Shown here piece by piece: positions 42,647 through 49,489 of a stretch of 53,300 nucleotides of DNA; the stretch's first letter is position 1, and each line of letters opens with the position of its first letter. Made by a program: the position numbers and the translations under genes. This DNA comes from Chloroflexota bacterium (GTDB lineage: Bacteria; Chloroflexota; Anaerolineae; UBA4142; SHND01): assembly GCA_016209205.1 (NCBI GenBank), contig JACQWQ010000130.1, positions 1 through 53,300 of the forward strand. The letters are read 5' to 3'. The notes under the pieces were generated by a model. That model did not search any database, had not been told where the DNA came from, and saw only the letters and a program-made list of their open reading frames with translations.

Positions 42647-43450
42647 ATGAACCCCGTTGAACAATATTACGACGAGCATGTGGAACGCGAATGGGCGCGC
42701 GAGAAACGCCATCCCATGGAGTTTGCGGTGACGCGCCGCGCGTTCGACGAATTTCTACCTGCACCACCGCTGGAAATTTTGGACGTGGGCGGCGGTCCCG
42801 GACGTTACGCGTTGGAATTGGCACAGCGAGGGTATCACGTAACGTTGTTTGATCTCGCGCGCGCGTGTCTTGAATTCGCAGAGCGGCAAGCGCAGGCGAC
42901 GAACCTTGTGCTGGCGGATTTTGTGCATGGCGATGCGACGGATTTGGGGCAGTTCGCGGACGCACGCTTTGATGCGGTTTTGTTATTGGGACCACTGTAT
43001 CATCTCACCGCACCAGAGGCGCGCAGACAAGCCGTGCGCGAAGCGGCACGCGTTTTGAAACCCCATGGGCTTGTTTTGGCTTCCATCATTACGCGCTATG
43101 CACCGCTGCGTTTCGCCGCGAAATTCGATCCCGCGTGGCTCACCGCAGACCCGGCGCGGTGCGCACGCTTGCTCGAAGCGGGCGTTCCTACTTTGGAACC
43201 CACCCCGGGCGGATTCACCGTCGCGCATTTTGCTCATCCGACGGAATTGGAACCTTTGATGCGCGCGGCGGGATTTGAAACGCGCGCACTTATTGCCGTC
43301 GAAGGGATTGTCAGCGGCATTGACGACGCGCTCAATGCCGCGAGTCAAGAAATTTGGCAAGCGTGGGTAGAATTGAATTATCGCCTCGGGCGTGATTCGA
43401 GCGTGCACGGCGCGGCGGACCACGTTCTCTACGTGGGACAGCGCCCATGA
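42647..43450 (+). CDS. Class I SAM-dependent methyltransferase
   Basis: A 267-residue protein starting MNPVEQYYDEHVEREWAR. Motif I ILDVGGGPGRYALELA, acidic motif VTLFDLARACLE, DATDLGQF, and DAVLLLGPLYHL are typical of small-molecule methyltransferases. The substrate is unknown. Its last codons and stop (GCGCCCATGA) are part of an 18-bp sequence repeated 123 bp downstream around a P1 palindromic element. Confidence 0.85.
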   Translation: MNPVEQYYDEHVEREWAREKRHPMEFAVTRRAFDEFLPAPPLEILDVGGGPGRYALELAQRGYHVTLFDLARACLEFAERQAQATNLVLADFVHGDATDLGQFADARFDAVLLLGPLYHLTAPEARRQAVREAARVLKPHGLVLASIITRYAPLRFAAKFDPAWLTADPARCARLLEAGVPTLEPTPGGFTVAHFAHPTELEPLMRAAGFETRALIAVEGIVSGIDDALNAASQEIWQAWVELNYRLGRDSSVHGAADHVLYVGQRP

Positions 43451-43581
43451 CCATTGGCCTGTGTCAAGCGTCGCGTGTCGCCCCAAGACCCCAAGTGTTT
43501 TTCAACGATGTTGCAAATCGAGACGCGCAACGTGTCAAAAACACTTGGGGTCTTGCGGACTTGGCGCCCATGACCATTGGC
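43441..43581. repeat. P1 palindromic insertion (copy 4) flanked by 18-bp direct repeats
   Basis: GCGCCCATGACCATTGGC occurs at 43441-43458 and 43564-43581. The 105 bp between them hold CAAGACCCCAAGTGTTTTT (from 43484) and AAAAACACTTGGGGTCTTG (to 43555), with centre GATGTTGCAAATCGAGACGC. Confidence 0.9.
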
Positions 43582-43585
43582 ATAA

Positions 43586-43614
43586 TTGACCGCGCGCGCG
43601 CGGCGTTGTAAAAT
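43586..43614 (+). promoter_or_regulatory. Promoter TTGACC-N17-TAAAAT giving a leaderless start
   Basis: -35 at 43586-43591, 17-nt spacer, -10 at 43609-43614. The predicted start of transcription (43621-43622) coincides with the GTG start codon at 43622. Confidence 0.7.
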
Positions 43615-43621
43615 CCGCACA

Positions 43622-45373
43622 GTGTCACAATTACCGCTCGACCAATTTCACCGCCAAGATCCCACACAACTTCAAAATCAAGCTCGCCGCCGCCGCATCG
43701 TGCTCTTGGCGTTGCTCGCAATCGTCGTTGGCGTTGCCCTCGGCTATCTCGCCGCGTTTCTCTGGCTCGTTCCGCCCACGCCGCAAAGCATCGAACTATC
43801 GCGCGGCGACCAGGACGACTATATCATCATGGTCGCCGAAGCGTTCGCCATAGATCGCAACGTGCGGCTCGCGCAGCAGCGGCTCGCGCGTTTGAATGAC
43901 CCGCGCACGACGGAACGGATCATCGCGCTCGCGCAATCCTACGCGCCGCAGCAAGATTACGTCGCGCAGCGCTTGGCATTGCTCGCGGTCGCGGCTGGCT
44001 CCAAGGATAAAACGCTCGTCGCGCTTGCGGCAACTGCCGTCGCACCAACGTATACGCCGACCAACACGCCGACCGCGACGCACACGCGCACGCCCACGCC
44101 GACGATTCCGACGAACACGCCGCGCCCGACCAATACGCTCGTCCCCAATTACGTCGTCATTACCAATACGCCAACCAATACGCGCCCGCCGACGTTTACG
44201 CCGACCCCGCTCGTCGAAACCGAAGAAGAGCGTCCGGCTGTTATCGTGCCCATCCCGGTCAATTTCGTCGCGCAAAAATTTTTGATTGATGTGCCCACGT
44301 ACGCGAACGCGCCCGCGGCGGAAATTCGCCTCACCGCGCGTCCGAAAAATTGCACGCCCGCCGCGCAAATGCCGCAAGTCATTTCGCGCACGACGCTCTT
44401 GTGCGCGGGACAAACTTATGCGCCCTTTTCCATCGAAGGCAACAACCTTACGCTTTATGGCGATGCCAACCGGACCGCGCTCGTCAAGGGCGAGGCGCGC
44501 GAGTATGCGATTGCGGTGAACGGCAGTAACATTGTGATTGACGGGGTGCACGTGGAAGGCGCGACGCATGACAATGATTTGAATCAATGGTTGTGTTTGT
44601 ATCCGTTTTGCCCGTACACGCCTGAAATCGGCGGCGCGCTGGGCTATGGCGGCGGCATTCTTTTGAAAAATACGTCGAACGCGGCGGTGGTGAATTCACA
44701 ATTCAATGGCGGCACGAGCGGCGTGTTCGTCTATCGCGGTTACAGCAACAAAATTTTTCACAATTCCTTTGGCGATCACAATGGTTGGGGCATCATGCTG
44801 ATGCAAACGCGCAGCGATTACGTCGTCGGCAATACATTCGCGCGCATCAATCGCGGCTGTGACGGGCTTGACAAGGTGTATCATTCCAACGGCTGCGAAA
44901 GCTCCGGCTTGGCAATGACGCGGGTGGACAATGTTTTGGTGTATGACAATACGTGCCGCCGCGTGAGCAACTGTTATTACGCGAACGGCGACGGAGGATA
45001 CGGCAGCCGCAACATCAAATTTTACAAAAATTTCTGCGCGGGCGCAAAAAACAATTGTTTCGAGGCGACGTTCGGTCTCGGACACGAATTCGATTACAAC
45101 ACGGCAGTATATGACGCCGATTTTGGCGATTACTGTGATTATCCGTTTTGGATCGGCGGCTCGACCGCGTATTTCGGATCGCACAACGAATGGAACTGTT
45201 TGCACGATTATGACACCGCCGTTAATGATTCGCGAACCAAATCCGACCAACCGACCGAAGCGCGCGCCCTCGCGGATCGCCCGACGCTAACGCCGACTCC
45301 CACGCCCACGCGCCCATCACAAATCGCGCGCCCGGGCACCAAACCGACCGTGCAACCGGCAGGTGCGCAGTGA
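43622..45373 (+). CDS. Membrane-anchored right-handed beta-helix protein with Thr-Pro linkers
   Basis: A 583-residue protein from GTG 43622. A basic cytoplasmic start (NQARRRRIVL) precedes one transmembrane helix (~27-50). A helical region (~55-135) leads to a long Thr/Pro linker (TPTNTPTATHTRTPTPT and onward to ~210). From ~220 to ~545 the sequence has the Asn-rich coils of parallel beta-helix (pectate-lyase/NosD-like) proteins: NGSNIVIDGVHVEGATHDND, NTSNAAVVNSQFNGGTSGVF, GYSNKIFHNSFGDHNGWGIM. A second Thr/Pro tail ends it. Many Cys suggest disulfides. A polysaccharide-binding or -cleaving role is plausible but unproven. Confidence 0.75.
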   Translation: MSQLPLDQFHRQDPTQLQNQARRRRIVLLALLAIVVGVALGYLAAFLWLVPPTPQSIELSRGDQDDYIIMVAEAFAIDRNVRLAQQRLARLNDPRTTERIIALAQSYAPQQDYVAQRLALLAVAAGSKDKTLVALAATAVAPTYTPTNTPTATHTRTPTPTIPTNTPRPTNTLVPNYVVITNTPTNTRPPTFTPTPLVETEEERPAVIVPIPVNFVAQKFLIDVPTYANAPAAEIRLTARPKNCTPAAQMPQVISRTTLLCAGQTYAPFSIEGNNLTLYGDANRTALVKGEAREYAIAVNGSNIVIDGVHVEGATHDNDLNQWLCLYPFCPYTPEIGGALGYGGGILLKNTSNAAVVNSQFNGGTSGVFVYRGYSNKIFHNSFGDHNGWGIMLMQTRSDYVVGNTFARINRGCDGLDKVYHSNGCESSGLAMTRVDNVLVYDNTCRRVSNCYYANGDGGYGSRNIKFYKNFCAGAKNNCFEATFGLGHEFDYNTAVYDADFGDYCDYPFWIGGSTAYFGSHNEWNCLHDYDTAVNDSRTKSDQPTEARALADRPTLTPTPTPTRPSQIARPGTKPTVQPAGAQ

Positions 45374-45545
45374 GCGCGTGTCGCGTATCGCAAATCGCGT
45401 ATCGCAAATCGCAAATCGCAAATCGCAAATCGCAATCACCTAATCACCCAATCACTTTTCACTCCATCACTCCATCGCACTAACGCACTAACGCACTACC
45501 GCACTATCGCACTATCGCACGATTGCACTACCGCACTAAAATCTG
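45374..45545. repeat. Arrays of GTATCGCAAATCGC heptamers and GCACTAAC octamers
   Basis: 45376-45436: CGCGTATCGCAAATCGC-type heptamers. 45437-45473: AATCACC/CCATCAC units. 45474-45540: GCACTAACGCACTACC-type octamers. No gene. Confidence 0.9.
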
Positions 45546-45560
45546 AAATCAGAAATTCCC

Positions 45561-46067
45561 ATGACATATCCACTTGTATCTCAACTCAAATTTACGCGTA
45601 GTGAATTTCAACGCGCGCTCGAAGGCGTCACCGACGAACAAGCGCGCAAACGGTTCTTGCCGCTGAATTGCATCAGCTGGAATGTCGGGCATCTGGCGTG
45701 GCAAGAGCAGCGCTACTTTGTCACCTTCGCGCAAGATAAAATACTCTTGCCCGATATTCAAGAGCAATTTCGTTACGGTGCGCCGGCAAGCACTCCGTCG
45801 CTCGCCGAAATGCAAAGCGCATGGCAAACGATTACACGCGCGGCAGATGAATGGCTCAACGCAGTCACGACGGAAACATTGCTCCAAATCTACCACCATC
45901 CGTCCGGTCAATGGTCAACGAGTTACGGCAATCTCTTGCAGCGCATGATCTACCACTATTGGTATCACACGGGCGAAAACATGGCGATTCGCCAAAACTT
46001 ACAGCACACGAACCTTCCCGATTTTGTCGGCAACATTGACGACGAAGCGCCGTATCAGCCGCACTAA
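45561..46067 (+). CDS. DinB-superfamily protein
   Basis: A 168-residue four-helix protein of the DinB/YfiT type. NVGHLAWQEQRYF and YHYWYHTGE carry the conserved His residues (first helix pair and HxxxHxGE end) that bind a metal. Members transfer or use thiols such as bacillithiol or have unknown roles. The gene is isolated between a repeat array and an inverted repeat, with no visible ribosome site. Confidence 0.8.
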   Translation: MTYPLVSQLKFTRSEFQRALEGVTDEQARKRFLPLNCISWNVGHLAWQEQRYFVTFAQDKILLPDIQEQFRYGAPASTPSLAEMQSAWQTITRAADEWLNAVTTETLLQIYHHPSGQWSTSYGNLLQRMIYHYWYHTGENMAIRQNLQHTNLPDFVGNIDDEAPYQPH

Positions 46068-46427
46068 ACGGCATGTAAAAACCGCGAATCCACACGAATC
46101 TACGCGAATAAGAACCTCATTCGCGTAGATTGGCGCAGATTCGCGGTTTTCGTTTTCGTAGTTTGGAAAACTACGCCAAAAGAAAGTCAAAGGCAGACAA
46201 AGAATGTAACAGACATTCTTTGGGTTCGTTGTTTCCTTCTTTTGCCGTTTTCGTAGTTTGGAAAACTACGCCAAGAAAGTCAAAGGCAGACAAAGAATGT
46301 AACAGACATTCTTTGGGTTCGTTGTTTCCTTCTTTTGCCGTAGTTTTCCAAACTGCGGAGGGAATTCGCTAGCAGAGTCATTCTATTCTTCGGAACGCGC
46401 GGTAATTTCGAATGCATTCGCCCAAGC
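46068..46427. repeat. Repeat-filled gap: hairpin element and ~100-bp tandem duplication
   Basis: 46080-46150 is the second copy of the ACCGCGAATC...GATTCGCGGT inverted repeat seen at 10395. 46152-46341 is an almost exact tandem duplication of ~95 bp; each copy holds GTAGTTTGGAAAACTAC and CAAAGAATGTAACAGACATT CTTTG palindromes, and a third GTAGTTTTCCAAACTGC half ends it. No gene seen. Confidence 0.88.
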
Positions 46428-48116
46428 TCAACGCCGCAAAAACCTTCGCTCCAATTCTTCCAGCGTCACATACACGAATGTCGGTCGTCCGTGCGGGCAC
46501 GTCGCGGGCGAATAAATCTCCAACAGTTCATTCAATAATTGCTGCTGCTGTTCCAACGTCAACGCGTCGCCCGCTTTGAGCGCGCTTACGCACGCGAGTT
46601 TCGACGCGAGTTTATCGCGCAGCGCGTCGCCCTCCAACGCGCGATACTTGTCGTGCTCCACCACCAACGTATCCAACACATGGCGCGCGGACAATTTCAC
46701 AAAATCTGGCAGCGCGTTCACACGAAACGTATTTGCGCCGAATGGCTCTATCTCCACGCCCAATGCGCGATATTCCTCCAAATGCGCGTTCACCAGTTCC
46801 GCTTCGCGCGGGAAAAGAGTGACGGGGTTTTCACTCCCTCTCTCTATCTCTCCATCCCTCTCTCTCTCCCCCGTCAACCTCTCGAAAAAAATCTGTTCTT
46901 GCGCCGCGTGTTGGTCTACAATCACGAAACCATCGGGCGTTTGCGCGAGCAAATAGGTATTGTGAATTTGTCCGAGCGCGCGCCATGTGCCCGCGCGATA
47001 TTCGCCCGGTGCTTCGCGCAACGCGGGAAACGTCGCTTCGGGTGTATTCGCAAAGGGCCATTCGCCCGCGCCCTCTGCAATTTGCGTAATGGGAAAATCG
47101 CGCAGCGCGTGTTCGACCGCTTGCTGCACCGCGCCATAAATCGCGCGCTCTTGAAAGAAACGCACTTCCGCTTTGCGCGGGTGAACGTTCACGTCCACGA
47201 ACTGCGGATCGAGTTCGATGCGAATCACGGCGAGCGGATGGCGGTTGGGAGGTGGCGCGCCGACAAAGGACAACGGGAATTTGTCGGCGCGTCCAATGCG
47301 CCCCGCGTAGGGACGTTCCAACATCACCACCAAAAGTCCCGAACGAATCGGACGCCCGTTCGCGTAAAAATGGATCCACTCGCGGCTCGCGCGGGCGAAC
47401 GACGGTTTGGAAATAAAACCGCGCACGCGCAAATCCACGCTGTCGTACTCGACCGCGATCATTTCGCTTGCGGCTTCACGGCTCCACACCGCGCCGATGC
47501 GTTCGAGCGGCGTGGATGCAGGTGCAACAAGCGACTCTTTGCCGTCCACCAGCAAACGAAAACCAATCTGCGGATACGCGAGTGCGTAATTGACCACCGT
47601 TTTCGTGACGAGTTCCGTTTCGCGTAACGGCGCTTTCAAAAACTTTTTCCGCGCCGGCACGTTGTAAAATAATTCGCGTGCGGTGACGAGCGTGCCAATG
47701 GGCGCGCCCGCGATTTCGATGTCCGTCTTGCCATCCACGACGCGCACGCGCGTGCCCTGTATTTCATCTTTCGCGCGCGTCAACATCTCAAATTGCGATA
47801 CCGCCGCGATGGACGGAAGCGCTTCGCCGCGAAAGCCGAGCGTGCGCACCGTTTGCAGATCGCGTTCGCTCGTGATTTTGCTCGTCGCAAAACGTTCGAC
47901 CGCTAACGCCGCGTCGTCGCGTGTCATGCCGCTGCCGTTATCGCCGACGCGAATGATTTGCAAACCGCCTTCGCGGATTTCGACAGAGATGGCAGTTGCT
48001 CCCGCATCAATCGCGTTTTCAATCAACTCTTTGACGATGGACGCAGGACGTTCCACCACTTCGCCCGCCGCGATGCGGTCGGCAACGGATTTGGAGAGAA
48101 CATGAATTTTGCTCAT
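46428..48116 (-). CDS. mutL: DNA mismatch repair protein MutL
   Basis: A 562-residue protein. GHKL ATPase motifs IAAGEVVERPASIVKELIEN, AIDAGA, DNGSGM and LGFRGEAL are intact, as is the second domain (NVPARKKFLKAP, DVNVHPRKAEVRF). The C-terminal domain keeps DQHAAQEQIFFE, the metal-binding endonuclease motif, plus CPHGRPTFV. A repeat-encoded stretch ([15 protein letters not shown], about 46840-46872) is inserted right after it. ATG 48116 overlaps by one base the last stop of the dead K+ channel gene, so the two were once coupled. Confidence 0.95.
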   Translation of the reverse strand: MSKIHVLSKSVADRIAAGEVVERPASIVKELIENAIDAGATAISVEIREGGLQIIRVGDNGSGMTRDDAALAVERFATSKITSERDLQTVRTLGFRGEALPSIAAVSQFEMLTRAKDEIQGTRVRVVDGKTDIEIAGAPIGTLVTARELFYNVPARKKFLKAPLRETELVTKTVVNYALAYPQIGFRLLVDGKESLVAPASTPLERIGAVWSREAASEMIAVEYDSVDLRVRGFISKPSFARASREWIHFYANGRPIRSGLLVVMLERPYAGRIGRADKFPLSFVGAPPPNRHPLAVIRIELDPQFVDVNVHPRKAEVRFFQERAIYGAVQQAVEHALRDFPITQIAEGAGEWPFANTPEATFPALREAPGEYRAGTWRALGQIHNTYLLAQTPDGFVIVDQHAAQEQIFFERLTGERERDGEIERGSENPVTLFPREAELVNAHLEEYRALGVEIEPFGANTFRVNALPDFVKLSARHVLDTLVVEHDKYRALEGDALRDKLASKLACVSALKAGDALTLEQQQQLLNELLEIYSPATCPHGRPTFVYVTLEELERRFLRR

Positions 48117-48676
48117 CAATCGCTTTTACCACGCGCTAATTTCGAGACGAGTTGCAGTTGCTCTTGCGTGCCCAGCGCGAGAATCTACATGCCTGCTTCG
48201 AGCCGCGTGTCCGCGCTGGGCGTACGTCACGCGGGATGATTCGCCGCGCGGCACGCGAGAATGGTGACGCCATAACGTTCACGCAACGCCGCTTGTGCGA
48301 TGGTTTGTCCGACCAACGGCGATGCAGGCGCGAGTTCCATTTGCTCCCACAATAATTCTTCCTCCCGCCTGCTCGCGCGGGATTGCTCGGATGTATTTCA
48401 TCCGCTGAACTGCATCCGAGTAATTCCGCGCGAGCAGGGGAAAATGAGTTTGGCGAAGGTATTGTCGGTTGAAAGTGGCTTGATTTCCCCATAGCCGATC
48501 GTGCTGATGGTAATAATCGTCATGTACAGCGCGGTGAGCCAATCGGCGCGCGCGATCCACACCACACCCATCGTGCCCACCGCTACGCGCGTGAGGATGA
48601 GCAGCGGCGCGGTCAACAGCCGCTGAAAATTAAAGGCAAAGGTTGTGCGCATTGAGGGCTGGCGCATGGGTAGCAA
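48116..48676 (-). pseudogene. K+ channel with TrkA-C domain, broken by three in-frame stops
   Basis: One frame gives a pore region (ALYMTIITISTIGYGEIKPL, with the selectivity filter TIGYGE) and, further on, a TrkA-C-type end (ELAPASPLVGQTIAQAALRE, GVTILACRAANH, ILALGTQEQLQLVSKLA). Stops lie in that same frame at 48400-48398, 48229-48227 and 48187-48185. The second membrane helix and the TrkA-N domain are missing; in their place is a palindromic repeat (48368-48438). Confidence 0.8.
48368..48438. repeat. Palindromic element in the dead channel gene
   Basis: A 26-bp arm (48368-48393, CCTGCTCGCGCGGGATTGCT CGGATG) pairs with 48413-48438 with two mismatches; centre of 19 bp. One of the stop codons lies in it. 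Confidence 0.88.
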
Positions 48677-48721
48677 CCTCGAATATCGAGGAATTGCTCC
48701 GCATAATCACACAAACGTTGC

Positions 48722-48749
48722 TTGACATCGTAACGAATGGATTTATAAT
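48722..48749 (+). promoter_or_regulatory. Promoter TTGACA-N16-TATAAT of the NYN gene
   Basis: Both hexamers are consensus (48722-48727 and 48744-48749). Predicted start near 48756, giving a 113-nt leader. Confidence 0.85.
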
Positions 48750-48768
48750 GTTATTGATTAAACTCCGT

Positions 48769-48810
48769 GAATAGTCCCATCCGCCAAGGCGAGATGGAAG
48801 GTGGCTATTC
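48769..48810 (+). ncRNA. Structured 5' leader of the NYN gene, first hairpin
   Basis: The predicted RNA pairs GAATAG (48769-48774) with CTATTC (48805-48810), CCATC (48777-48781) with GATGG (48793-48797), and CGCC (48782-48785) with GGCG (48788-48791). It does not match a riboswitch class I know. Confidence 0.5.
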
Positions 48811-48823
48811 ACTATTACAACCC

Positions 48824-48857
48824 CGAGGAGTGCCATTAAGCACTCCTCGAAATTTTT
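48824..48857 (+). terminator. Terminator-like hairpin in the NYN leader (possible attenuator)
   Basis: Perfect 10-bp stem CGAGGAGTGC (48824-48833) / GCACTCCTCG (48840-48849), loop CATTAA, then AAATTTTT. It stands between the promoter and the ribosome site AGGGG (48858-48862) of the same gene. Confidence 0.75.
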
Positions 48858-48868
48858 AGGGGCAGCTT

Positions 48869-49477
48869 ATGAGAGCACATATTTTCATTGATTTTTGGAA
48901 TTTTCAGTTGTCCGTCAACGATGCGGTGGGATCTACCTACAGACCAGATTGGCAAAAAATTCCTTTGTGGATCATTCAGGAAAGCGCAGCTGTAATCGGA
49001 CGCCCCCTTTCCTATGAAGGCACCCATCTTTACATTTCTTATAGCCCTACGAGTAGTAAAGATGCCTCACTGCGTAATTTTGCCACATCTGTTTTGAGCC
49101 GAATGCCAGGAATGGACGTTTCTTTGGTCGAAAGAAAAGCACAGAGCGCTCCAATTTGTCCACACTGTTATCAGGCGATTACTGTCTGTCCTCATTGCAG
49201 CAAGACCATTATACGAACGGTCGAAAAGGGAGTTGATACTGCCATAGTGACAGACATGCTGAAATTCGCTTGGGAAGGCGCTATGGATTTGGCAATTCTT
49301 GTATCATCGGACCGCGATTTTATCCCCGTCGTTGAGCTACTTGCAGCAAAGGGATTCAAAAGTGTCAATGCACACTTTCCACCACGCGGAATGCATCTTG
49401 CTGGAAAATGCTGGGCAAGTATTGATTTGCAGAAAGGTCTTGCCGCATTTGCTCGAACCGCAAAAACGACTCCGTGA
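48869..49477 (+). CDS. NYN-domain (LabA/DUF88-like) ribonuclease with inserted zinc ribbon
   Basis: A 202-residue protein. The NYN/PIN-like fold shows FIDFWNFQ (Asp8), KGVDTAIVTDML (Asp123, Asp129) and VSSDRDFIPVVELLAAKGF (Asp148, Asp150), a complete acidic set for metal-dependent RNA cleavage. Inserted before the second Asp is a double CPHC motif (Cys97, 100, 107, 110), a zinc ribbon. AGGGG is 6 nt before ATG 48869. The DNA is more AT-rich than its neighbours, suggesting recent acquisition. The leader holds two hairpins. No partner gene is adjacent. Confidence 0.8.
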   Translation: MRAHIFIDFWNFQLSVNDAVGSTYRPDWQKIPLWIIQESAAVIGRPLSYEGTHLYISYSPTSSKDASLRNFATSVLSRMPGMDVSLVERKAQSAPICPHCYQAITVCPHCSKTIIRTVEKGVDTAIVTDMLKFAWEGAMDLAILVSSDRDFIPVVELLAAKGFKSVNAHFPPRGMHLAGKCWASIDLQKGLAAFARTAKTTP

Positions 49478-49489
49478 GTATTGTCACAA

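Noticed and set aside
42465..42995. N-terminal extension of the exonuclease
   Set aside because: The extension is antisense to the methyltransferase and lacks conservation; the nuclease fold starts at 42464.
46539..47627. 362-codon plus-strand open frame opposite mutL
   Set aside because: Antisense to mutL, no motifs or ribosome site.
48769..48857. Known riboswitch
   Set aside because: The hairpins do not match the conserved cores of riboswitch classes I can recall; kept only as a structured leader.
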